Origin: Waddliaceae bacterium
Lineage (GTDB): Bacteria > Chlamydiota > Chlamydiia > Chlamydiales > SLOH01
DNA: 6,476 nt
Reading direction: 5' to 3'
NCBI GenBank assembly: GCA_007132595.1
Contig: SLOH01000090.1
Span: 1-6,476, forward strand
This document shows, in pieces, positions 1 through 5,627 of the stretch (its first letter is position 1; the number at the start of each line of letters is the position of its first letter). A program made the position numbers and the translations under genes. The notes beneath the pieces were generated by a model that did not search any database, was not told where the DNA came from, and saw only the letters and a program-made list of their open reading frames with translations.

Positions 1-347
1 GCCTTTCATTAAAAGAGGTGGAAAATTCAACTTCGATACGCCTCAATTACCTTCAAGCGATTGAAGAAGGTGACGTTCGAAAGATGATTTCCTCTGTTTA
101 CGCTCAAGGTTTTATTAAACAATATGCAAGCTATCTTGGAGAAGATATTGAGAAGACCATTCAGTCACGTCCCGACCTTTTCAAGTCAGCACCGAACCAA
201 GATTTCTATTATGGAATTGGCACTCTTGAGACGCGTGGCTCTCCGACAGGAGGTGTCAAATGGCTTCCGAATTCCATCTGGGTCGCCGCAACGGCCATTA
301 TGTTTGCAGCCGCCTGGTTTTTAGCAAAATTTTTAGACGTCATTTAA
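1..347 (+). CDS. rodZ: RodZ-like HTH membrane protein (5'-truncated by window edge)
   Basis: C-terminal part of a RodZ homologue, the membrane protein that links the MreB cytoskeleton to peptidoglycan synthesis and cell shape or division. The reading frame is open to the left edge (first full codon at position 3, reading LSLKEVENST), so the GTG at 18-20 is internal and the true start lies before the window. The visible sequence is the second half of a HTH_25 domain: SIRLNYLQAIEEGD, then VYAQGFIKQYASYLG, both highly typical of RodZ N-termini. About 40 residues of linker follow, then one hydrophobic helix (about IWVAATAIMFAAAWFLAKFL) near the C-terminus. There is no periplasmic beta domain after the helix. 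A known chlamydial RodZ, CT009 of C. trachomatis, is likewise short. The stop is 3 nt before the DUF368 gene, so the two are probably cotranscribed. A generic HTH_25 membrane regulator is the alternative. Confidence 0.82.
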   Translation, partial: LSLKEVENSTSIRLNYLQAIEEGDVRKMISSVYAQGFIKQYASYLGEDIEKTIQSRPDLFKSAPNQDFYYGIGTLETRGSPTGGVKWLPNSIWVAATAIMFAAAWFLAKFLDVI

Positions 348-350
348 AAA

Positions 351-1412
351 ATGCTGAAAAGCTATTTTTTCGGGCTCTGTATGGGGCTTGCCGACCTGGT
401 CCCCGGAGTTTCAGGCGGGACTGTTGCCTTTGTCATGGGATTTTATGACGATTTTATTCGCTCTGTTTGCTCTTTTAATCTCTCTTCATTGGGCGCTTTG
501 ATTCGGGGCGAGTGGAAACAATTTTTAAACCAAGTGAATGCACAGTTTCTCATTCCCCTTGGACTTGGAATGATGACCTCCATTTTGGTATTCGCGCGAG
601 CAATTCACTATCTGCTCAATCACCAGGAATCAAGAACGCTTCTATTTGCTCTTTTTTTGGGGTTAATTCTTGGGTCTGCCTACCTATTATCAGGACTGAT
701 TCTCTGGAGAAAGAAACATATTCTGCCCTTTTTTCTTGGAGCCTTATTGGCTCTTTTTTTCACCTCTGGGAGCATGCCATCACAGGTATCTGAAAGGGGG
801 TATTCTGTCACGATCACTGAACAGATGGCAAGTGTGATCCCAAGCGAGGTTATCATTGAGAATTATGATCAAAGTAGTCGCACACTCAATCAACTTACAT
901 GGGAAGAAAAGGCTGTTATGGAGGGAAGAACTGCGCTTGGATCCACTTTTTTTAATAAACGGTTGATTGTGTGCAGCGCTTTTGCTGCCGGTGCAATGCT
1001 GCTTCCTGGAATCTCGGGCAGTTATCTCTTGACTGTACTTGGGGCTTATCCTGTCGTTATTGCGGCAGTTGCGCATTTTTCGTTAGATATTCTTTTTAAT
1101 GTGATGATCGGGATTCTCTTAGGGATGTGCATTTTTTCACGTTTAATCTCTTTCCTGCTGCGTCGCTGGGAAGGAGCGACATTTGCTGCATTAATCGGGA
1201 TGATGCTAGGGGCGCTTCGATCGGTCTGGCCCTTTTGGGTCTACTCCTATCAAGTCAACCCTTTGAAATTACATCAAGGGCTTCTCTTAAAAGGGGTGGA
1301 TCCGGTTATCCCATCTTTTAGCCTTCTTTCGACCTGGCTGAGCATTGGGTTGATTGTTGTCGGATTTTTTGTGGTCATCGGATTAAATAGAAAAGCGGTC
1401 GCTACTGCTTAA
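351..1412 (+). CDS. DUF368 family membrane protein, probable undecaprenyl-phosphate transporter (PopT-type)
   Basis: Polytopic inner-membrane protein of 353 residues with the two inverted-repeat signatures of DUF368. Repeat 1 has MGLADLVPGVSGGT (PGVSGGT at residues 18-24) and repeat 2 has AMLLPGISGS (PGISG at 219-223). Members of DUF368 and of DedA were shown to return undecaprenyl-phosphate across the cytoplasmic membrane for reuse in peptidoglycan and other envelope synthesis. The exact role of this member is inferred. Hydrophobic segments fill residues 65-140 and 205-345. Between them, residues about 141-203 form a polar stretch that makes the protein longer than many family members (roughly 260-310). 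The ATG at 351 puts the first motif at the usual distance from the N-terminus. It has no clear Shine-Dalgarno and lies 3 nt after the rodZ stop, suggesting translational coupling. A hairpin terminator follows directly. Confidence 0.88.
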   Translation: MLKSYFFGLCMGLADLVPGVSGGTVAFVMGFYDDFIRSVCSFNLSSLGALIRGEWKQFLNQVNAQFLIPLGLGMMTSILVFARAIHYLLNHQESRTLLFALFLGLILGSAYLLSGLILWRKKHILPFFLGALLALFFTSGSMPSQVSERGYSVTITEQMASVIPSEVIIENYDQSSRTLNQLTWEEKAVMEGRTALGSTFFNKRLIVCSAFAAGAMLLPGISGSYLLTVLGAYPVVIAAVAHFSLDILFNVMIGILLGMCIFSRLISFLLRRWEGATFAALIGMMLGALRSVWPFWVYSYQVNPLKLHQGLLLKGVDPVIPSFSLLSTWLSIGLIVVGFFVVIGLNRKAVATA

Positions 1413-1414
1413 GG

Positions 1415-1457
1415 AGAGTCTGATTAATAAAACCACTGTATGATTCAGACTCTTTTT
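1415..1457 (+). terminator. Intrinsic terminator after the rodZ-DUF368 unit
   Basis: A perfect 9-bp inverted repeat, AGAGTCTGA (1415-1423) and TCAGACTCT (1445-1453), with a 21-nt A/T-rich loop, runs into TTTTT (1453-1457) on the plus strand, starting 2 nt after the DUF368 stop. The T-run overlaps the stop codon of the converging minus-strand gene (1456-1458). Read in the minus direction the same hairpin has no T-run after it (CCTTAAGC instead), so it should terminate mainly the plus-strand transcript. The large loop makes the hairpin weaker than a classical one. Confidence 0.7.
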
Positions 1458-2049
1458 AACTAATGACCCGATCGATAAAAAGCTTGATTCCGTCAATAAA
1501 ACGCTGTGTCGCAAGCAGCACTAGCACCATTCCTATGAGCTTCTCGATTCCGAGAACCCCGTTATTTCCGATCAGCCGATGAATTCTTCTAGAGGAGATC
1601 GTCACAATCAAAGCTAAAGTCCAAGAGATAAGCACAGCGCCTAGCATGACAAGATTATTGTGCTGTAGCTTAGAGTAAAGCATCGTTGTGGCGAGGAGAG
1701 CCGGGCCTGCTATTAAAGGTATCGCTAGGGGAGTGATGTACGGCTCTTCTTCTGGAACCCTGAGTCTAAGACTGTTTAAAGAGGGGAAGAGGATTTGTAC
1801 AGAAGCTAAGAAGAGAATCATACCTGCAGAAATAGAAACGGTGATATCGTTAACCTCGAGAAAATTAAAGAGCACTTCTCCAAGAAGAGCAAAGAAAAGA
1901 ATAAACCCAAGAGCAATTAGCATCTCTCTGAAGATCACCCAATTTTGTCTTTTTGGGTCGACGGCGCGCATCATTTTGTTGATCGGCGCAATGTTGCCAA
2001 ACGGATCCATAATGAGAAAAAGAACCAAGGTAATGGTAAATAGTGACAT
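1456..2049 (-). CDS. yhgN: MarC family integral membrane protein, YhgN-like
   Basis: Membrane protein of 197 residues from the MarC/YhgN family (UPF0056, related to LysE-type transporters). Its substrate is not known. The family duplication is visible: repeat 1 has LFLIMDPFGN (DPFGN at residues 15-19) and repeat 2 has PLAIPLIAGPALLAT (108-121). The LIMDPxGN and AIPLxAGPxLLAT forms, the DPKRQ..IFREMLIAL stretch and the GIEKLIGMVLVLLATQRFIDGI ending match what I recall of E. coli YhgN better than MarC itself. Chlamydia trachomatis has a YhgN homologue (CT852). About six hydrophobic segments are evident. It lies 5 nt downstream of a second MarC-family gene and is probably cotranscribed with it. 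GGAG about 10 nt before the ATG, inside the end of the upstream gene, could serve as ribosome binding site. The old link of MarC to multiple antibiotic resistance has not held up. Confidence 0.87.
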   Translation of the reverse strand: MSLFTITLVLFLIMDPFGNIAPINKMMRAVDPKRQNWVIFREMLIALGFILFFALLGEVLFNFLEVNDITVSISAGMILFLASVQILFPSLNSLRLRVPEEEPYITPLAIPLIAGPALLATTMLYSKLQHNNLVMLGAVLISWTLALIVTISSRRIHRLIGNNGVLGIEKLIGMVLVLLATQRFIDGIKLFIDRVIS

Positions 2050-2054
2050 CTCGT

Positions 2055-2657
2055 TTAGACTCCCACAGTGTTGTATTCATTGATTAAGAGGGTGATTCCC
2101 TTTTGGATTAGGTTAATCGCAAGCATCCATAGAACAAGGCCCATTAACTGCTCAAGTGCGACCATTCCTCTATCCTTTAAGATCTTTTGCAAATAGGGCG
2201 AGGCAATTAAGACAAGAGTCACCATTGCGAAGCTTAGGAGTATGCCGATGGTTAATGAAAGCTGGTTCTCCACAGTATTCGAATAGAGCATAATAATAGT
2301 CAAAACTCCCGGGCCAGAGATGAGGGGCGTTGCGATAGGGACAAACACCGGTTCTTTGGTCAGGTGAGTGCTCTTCGCCTCTTTTGATGTGGGGAAAATC
2401 ATATTCACAGCAATAATGATCATGAGAAGACCGCCGCAAATAGAGACAGAGTATTCCCTAATCCCCAAAGTTCCGAGAAATACCTCTCCAAACATTTGGA
2501 AAAAAAGAGCGAGTACAAGGGCAAAGACCGACTCGCGCATCATAATCCGCTTTTGCCGCTCAAAAGAAAAGTCGCGAATCAGCGCAACGATTGCCGGTGA
2601 GTTGCCCAGTGGATTCGCAATCAAAAATAGTGAAAAAGCGATAGAAAGTATTGACAT
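2055..2657 (-). CDS. MarC family integral membrane protein (paralogue)
   Basis: Membrane protein of 200 residues, first gene of a tandem MarC-family pair. Repeat 1 motif is LFLIANPLGN (NPLGN at residues 15-19) and repeat 2 motif is PIATPLISGPGVLT (107-120). NPxGN and GPG are the more usual MarC forms, whereas its neighbour has DPFGN and GPA. The landmarks (xPxGN at 15-19, PLIxGP at 111-116, MLYS at 123-126, EQLMGL or EKLIGM at about 169-174) fall at the same residue numbers in both proteins, so they align almost without gaps and are most simply explained by an old duplication. About six hydrophobic segments are present and the transport substrate is unknown. The ATG is preceded by a weak AGGATTAGGTAG leader, and a good minus-strand promoter lies about 30 bp upstream. 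Assigning it to MarC, YchE or another subgroup would need a tree. Confidence 0.86.
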   Translation of the reverse strand: MSILSIAFSLFLIANPLGNSPAIVALIRDFSFERQKRIMMRESVFALVLALFFQMFGEVFLGTLGIREYSVSICGGLLMIIIAVNMIFPTSKEAKSTHLTKEPVFVPIATPLISGPGVLTIIMLYSNTVENQLSLTIGILLSFAMVTLVLIASPYLQKILKDRGMVALEQLMGLVLWMLAINLIQKGITLLINEYNTVGV

Positions 2658-2687
2658 CTACCTAATCCTAGGATAAAAAACTTATTT

Positions 2688-2717
2688 ATTTTATTCTGCA
2701 GACAACTATAAAATCAA
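2688..2717 (-). promoter_or_regulatory. Candidate sigma70-type promoter for the MarC pair
   Basis: On the minus strand TTGATT (plus positions 2712-2717) is followed after 18 nt by TAAAAT (plus 2688-2693), which has 5 of 6 matches to the -10 consensus. The predicted start near 2681 would leave a leader of about 24 nt before the ATG at 2657. Its -35 box overlaps the Shine-Dalgarno of the divergent phosphoesterase gene (2716-2721), so the control regions of the two units are interleaved. Read by eye only. Confidence 0.45.
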
Positions 2718-2728
2718 GGAGATAAGTG
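2716..2728 (+). promoter_or_regulatory. Strong ribosome binding site fixing a GTG start
   Basis: AAGGAG (2716-2721) lies 4 nt before GTG (2726-2728). An in-frame TAA sits immediately upstream (2723-2725), so no earlier start is possible. The next in-frame ATG is deep in the protein, after the DLH metal-binding motif. The GTG is therefore the start of the phosphoesterase gene. Confidence 0.75.
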
Positions 2729-3556
2729 CATCAGTTAAGGTTGAATTCTCATTCTCCTTCAAAAAAACTGCTATGGCTGACTGATCTCCATCTTGATGCC
2801 GCCGCCCCTGACCTTATTCCCTCCTTTTTTCAAATGCTTGAAAGAGCGCAGCCGGATATTCTCTTAATCGGAGGAGATACGTGTAACGGCTCATCTTCAA
2901 TGAATGTGATCGAGTGTCTGCAGTCTAAGTTAAACATCCCCGTTTACTTTGTTTTTGGCAACCACGATTATTATGGCCATTCGATCAAGAAAATGCGAAA
3001 GGAAGCAAGAAAACGTTTTTCTAATTCATCTAATATCAAATACTTGACATTTGAAAAGCCGATTCCATTGACAGAGGAGACCGCATTGATCGGTCATGAC
3101 GGATGGGCAGACGGACAAGCCGGAAACTTTTTACAATCAGATATTTATCTCAATGACTATCTGCATATTGAAGAATTAAAAGACTGTTCGAAAAAAAAGA
3201 GGTTAAAAACACTGCAATCCCTTGGGGCTGAAGCGGCTGAAAAGCTGGAGTCAGATCTTTCGGTTACTCTTGAAAAATTTCGAAACACGATTTTACTCAC
3301 TCATCCGCCTCCTTTTCAAGAAGTGTGCTGTTATAAAGGGTGCGTGTGCGATGATAATTGGGCCCCGCACTTCGTGGCCAATCAGGTCGGTGAAATGTTA
3401 AAAGCGACGATGCAAAAGCATCCTGAATCTAATTTGATCGTTCTTTGTGGACACGCGCACTACGGCGTAGACGTGCAATTAATGCCGAATTTACGGGCGG
3501 TCTGCGGCCACAGCGATCTTGCAATCCCAACCATCCAAGGAGAGGTACTTATATAA
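2726..3556 (+). CDS. Calcineurin-like metallophosphoesterase
   Basis: Probably cytosolic protein of 276 residues carrying the full metal-ligand set of the calcineurin-like phosphoesterase fold: D20-x-H22 (TDLHLD), GGD51, GNH (N79, H80, in FGNHDYYG), H193 (LLTHPPP) and GHAH (H243, H245). These normally bind two divalent metals and hydrolyse phosphomonoesters or diesters. The substrate cannot be told from sequence. No signal peptide or membrane helix is visible. The segment after the THPPP motif holds four cysteines in eight residues (C201, C202, C206, C208). Translation starts at GTG, set by AAGGAG. The stop TAA shares its last A with the ATG of the next gene, so the two are translationally coupled and likely act in one pathway. 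Chlamydial LpxG (UDP-diacylglucosamine hydrolase) belongs to the same fold, but as I recall it has an N-terminal membrane helix that this protein lacks, so I do not assign that role. Confidence 0.85.
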   Translation: MHQLRLNSHSPSKKLLWLTDLHLDAAAPDLIPSFFQMLERAQPDILLIGGDTCNGSSSMNVIECLQSKLNIPVYFVFGNHDYYGHSIKKMRKEARKRFSNSSNIKYLTFEKPIPLTEETALIGHDGWADGQAGNFLQSDIYLNDYLHIEELKDCSKKKRLKTLQSLGAEAAEKLESDLSVTLEKFRNTILLTHPPPFQEVCCYKGCVCDDNWAPHFVANQVGEMLKATMQKHPESNLIVLCGHAHYGVDVQLMPNLRAVCGHSDLAIPTIQGEVLI

Positions 3557-4392
3557 TGTCTGTTTGTTTAAAAACACTTGAATATCAGTCGCAAGAACAG
3601 CCCCTAATTGAAGGGGAAGAGAGAGAAGACAAAGAAGTCTCAAGCGCCATGGTACGTCTTTTTAAAAGCCGCGTCTTTTGGACAAGCGCCGTCGGTATTG
3701 GAAGCGCATGTGTCTCTTTTCCGGTACTTGGAGTTGTGGGAGTCTACGTTATCTACGATCGTAAGGAAATGTTTTCTGAAGCATCGCAATATTACAACGT
3801 CGCGATGTATCGATTCGGAATGCACGGAGATTGGGGGAACCAGGTCTATACCCACCCCAACGGAGCTGAGTTATGGGTAGGCGCTGTTCCCGCAGCGAAT
3901 TGTGGTCACGATAAATTGTTAATTGAAAGAGGAGTCACCTCTGTTTTGTCGGTGATGAATCGGTTCGAGCTGGAAAATACGGTGGCGATCTGTCCTGTGA
4001 AAGGGGAGAGTTGGGTAGAAAAGGGAGTAGAGCACATGTTAGTGGAGACTGACGACATGAAAGGCCTTGGACAAGAGCAGTTCGACCAAGCGCTTTGCTT
4101 TGTTAAGCGCAGTCTTGAGTCCGGACGCTCTCTCTACGTTCACTGCAAAGCGGGTAAGGGGCGCTCTGTCTCCGTTGTGCTTGCGTATTTAGTCTTATAT
4201 GCCCGCGCCGGTAACTTAGAGCACTGCATCGAGTTTTTGAAGGCGATCAGGCCGCAAATTAATTTTAATTCCGGGCAAAAATCTGCAATTGAAGAGTATA
4301 TCAAAGACTTTAAGCAGGAGCGTGTCGAAGCGATTGATGTAGAGCCGCTAATGACAAAAAAAGCCGCACACTTTCAACAAAAACAACTTTAA
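3556..4392 (+). CDS. Membrane-anchored dual-specificity phosphatase, PTPMT1-like (candidate phosphatidylglycerophosphate phosphatase)
   Basis: Protein of 278 residues with an acidic N-terminus, one hydrophobic segment (about residues 41-67, flanked by RLFKSR and DRKE) and a cysteine phosphatase domain (about 95-255). The active-site loop is H196-C197-KAGKG-R203-S204, the HCx5R signature, and the likely general acid is D167 in ETDDM. WVGAVP (107-112), GVTSVLSVMN (126-135), the TDDM loop, VHCKAG and IRPQI resemble, in the same order, the landmarks of PTPMT1 and plant PTPMT1-like enzymes, which dephosphorylate phosphatidylglycerophosphate to phosphatidylglycerol. PTPMT1-type enzymes are known from a few bacteria, including Planctomycetes. 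The ATG at 3556 is chosen over an earlier in-frame ATG at 3445 because the latter reads through the end of the phosphoesterase, and the TAATG junction with AGGAGAGG about 10 nt upstream fits coupling. A protein-tyrosine phosphatase or secreted effector role is the alternative. The substrate is inference. Confidence 0.82.
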   Translation: MSVCLKTLEYQSQEQPLIEGEEREDKEVSSAMVRLFKSRVFWTSAVGIGSACVSFPVLGVVGVYVIYDRKEMFSEASQYYNVAMYRFGMHGDWGNQVYTHPNGAELWVGAVPAANCGHDKLLIERGVTSVLSVMNRFELENTVAICPVKGESWVEKGVEHMLVETDDMKGLGQEQFDQALCFVKRSLESGRSLYVHCKAGKGRSVSVVLAYLVLYARAGNLEHCIEFLKAIRPQINFNSGQKSAIEEYIKDFKQERVEAIDVEPLMTKKAAHFQQKQL

Positions 4393-4395
4393 AGT
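4386..4395. other. Palindrome carrying the overlapping stop codons of two convergent genes
   Basis: ACTTTAAAGT is a perfect 10-bp palindrome. Its central TTAA (4389-4392) supplies TAA to the plus-strand phosphatase (4390-4392) and, on the minus strand, TAA to dapL (4391-4389). The genes overlap by 4 bp and no non-coding base remains between them for a terminator. Confidence 0.9.
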
Positions 4396-5555
4396 CTATG
4401 GCTATTTTGAGTTAAGCGATCAATTGCGGTCTGGATATTGTCAGGCTTGGTAAAAGCAGAAAAGCGGACAAAACCTTCGCCATTTTCGCCAAAACCGCTT
4501 CCGGGTGTAGTAATCAGGTGACACTTCTCCATTAGAAGATCAAATATTTCCCACGATTTTTTCCCCTCAAACTTCACCCAGATATATGGGGCGTTGCTTC
4601 CCCCAAATGCCTGGTATCCCAAAGAAGAAATTGCCGTTTTTAGTTTGCGGGCATTATCCATGTAGAGGTTAATTGGGAATATTGACTCTTCTAGTACAGC
4701 CACCCCTCCAAGCTGAGCGAGGTTGGACGGACCGTTAAAGAAAGTCGAAGCAATGCGCTCCCATGATTTTTTAACCGAGCGGCCATCTTCAAACGTAAGG
4801 TCACTTGGGATGACTGTCCACCCTAAACGAATCCCGGTAAATCCGGCCATTTTTGAAAATGAACCAACCTCAATCGCTACCTCTTTTGCGCCATCAATCT
4901 CGTAGATGCTTTTGGGAATATCTGGATCTTGGATATAGGCCGCATAGGCAGCATCGACAATGAGAAGAATTTGATTCTTTTGACAAAACCGCACAAGTGT
5001 TTCCAGCTGCTCTCTTGTCGCAGCCTGCCCTGTTGGATTGTTCGGTGTGCAAAAAATAATCACATCGGCATCTTTGGCAAGGGCGAGATCGGGAAAGAAA
5101 TCATTTTCCGGTCTGCAAGGAAGGTAGATCAGGGATTTTCCGGTCATCACACTCGTATCGACATATACAGGGTAGGCGGGATCTTGGATTGCCACTTTAG
5201 CTCCGGCAGGTATCAGAAACTGTAGGCGCCCAAGGTCGCTTTTTGCGCCATCAGAGAGGATAATCTCATCTGCTGCAACTAAGTTGCCATAGATCTTTTC
5301 AGAGATTTTTTTTCTTAAGGCTTCGATTCCAAACGCAGGCCCATATCCTGTATACCCCTCTTTTGTTCCAAGAGCCAAAGCGCCTTCCCTCAGCTTTTCA
5401 GCGACGAAGGGGGTCAGCGGCTCAGTTGTATCGCCGATTCCTAAACTGATTAAAGCAGCCCCGGGATTGTTCTTTAAAAAGAGCTCTTTCTTTCTTGTAA
5501 TTTCAGGGAATAAATAACTGTCCTGGACAAGGTGTAAGAAGGGGTTGCTTTTCAT
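4389..5555 (-). CDS. dapL: LL-diaminopimelate aminotransferase
   Basis: Fold-type I PLP aminotransferase of 388 residues that converts tetrahydrodipicolinate plus glutamate directly to LL-diaminopimelate (EC 2.6.1.83), bypassing the acylated DapD/DapC/DapE steps. In chlamydiae (CT390 in C. trachomatis) it feeds meso-DAP into peptidoglycan and lysine. Visible landmarks are ISLGIGDTTEPL (36-47), GYTGYGPAFG (67-76), SDGAKSD (101-107), QDPAYPVYVDT (124-134), CTPNNPTG (169-176), D201 and Y204 near the cofactor, GSFSK with the PLP lysine K235, R243 in FTGIRLGW, and the carboxylate-binding R364 in FVRFSAF. Length is normal for the family (CT390 is about 394). The ATG at 5553-5555 has AGAGG close upstream. 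It lies 72 nt after a PLD-like gene on the same strand, with its own candidate promoter. Its 3' end overlaps the convergent phosphatase gene by 4 bp. Confidence 0.93.
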   Translation of the reverse strand: MKSNPFLHLVQDSYLFPEITRKKELFLKNNPGAALISLGIGDTTEPLTPFVAEKLREGALALGTKEGYTGYGPAFGIEALRKKISEKIYGNLVAADEIILSDGAKSDLGRLQFLIPAGAKVAIQDPAYPVYVDTSVMTGKSLIYLPCRPENDFFPDLALAKDADVIIFCTPNNPTGQAATREQLETLVRFCQKNQILLIVDAAYAAYIQDPDIPKSIYEIDGAKEVAIEVGSFSKMAGFTGIRLGWTVIPSDLTFEDGRSVKKSWERIASTFFNGPSNLAQLGGVAVLEESIFPINLYMDNARKLKTAISSLGYQAFGGSNAPYIWVKFEGKKSWEIFDLLMEKCHLITTPGSGFGENGEGFVRFSAFTKPDNIQTAIDRLTQNSHRL

Positions 5556-5573
5556 TTTCCTCTAAAAAGTATG

Positions 5574-5609
5574 ATCGTATCGGAAAAACTGTATCAGATT
5601 TAATCGTAT
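5574..5609. repeat. Short direct repeat ATCGTAT in the dapL leader/promoter
   Basis: ATCGTAT occurs at 5574-5580 and 5603-5609, 29 bp apart, and flanks the candidate -10 box. GTAT recurs at 5577, 5591 and 5606, at 14-15 bp steps. This could be operator half-sites or chance in an A/T-rich gap. No regulator is identifiable. Confidence 0.25.
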
Positions 5610-5616
5610 AGGGCAA
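5588..5616 (-). promoter_or_regulatory. Candidate promoter for dapL with extended -10
   Basis: On the minus strand TTGCCC (plus 5611-5616) is followed after 17 nt by TACAGT (plus 5588-5593). TG one base upstream of the hexamer (TGATACAGT) gives an extended -10 form. The predicted start near 5581 leaves about 25 nt before the ATG at 5555. Each hexamer matches consensus at four positions, so this is suggestive only. Confidence 0.35.
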
Positions 5617-5627
5617 ATACCCATGGG

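Noticed and set aside
18..20. GTG as start of the first gene
   Set aside because: The frame is open to the left edge and the residues upstream (LSLKE) continue the HTH_25 domain, so the gene is truncated by the window and this GTG is an internal valine codon.
1688..2083. Plus-strand open frame of 131 codons opposite the MarC pair
   Set aside because: It is basic and low-complexity, with no recognisable motif and no ribosome binding site. It is the complement of a clear coding region.
2368..2676. Plus-strand open frame of 102 codons opposite the upstream MarC gene
   Set aside because: It lies antisense to a well-supported membrane protein and shows no domain or initiation signals.
2707..2712. 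TATAAA as a plus-strand -10 box for the phosphoesterase
   Set aside because: It would start transcription at or inside the ribosome binding site (2716-2721), and no -35 is seen at a proper distance.
3445..3555. Upstream ATG extending the phosphatase by 37 residues
   Set aside because: That stretch reads the end of the phosphoesterase (GHAH region) in another frame, gives an Arg-rich peptide unlike the family, and would be a 112-bp gene overlap. The TAATG junction is the better start.
2726..3556. Assignment of the phosphoesterase to LpxG (lipid A pathway)
   Set aside because: It shares only the general fold motifs. The N-terminal membrane helix expected of LpxG is absent and the neighbours are not lipid A genes.
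3676..3756. Hydrophobic stretch of the phosphatase as a chlamydial Inc-type domain
   Set aside because: It is a single segment of about 27 residues. Inc proteins have a bilobed hydrophobic domain of roughly 40-60 residues.
4929..5225. Plus-strand open frame inside dapL
   Set aside because: It is antisense to conserved aminotransferase motifs and has no family features.
5611..5622. GGGCAAATACCC hairpin as a terminator between the PLD-like gene and dapL
   Set aside because: The stem is only three G-C pairs and no T-run follows on the minus strand.
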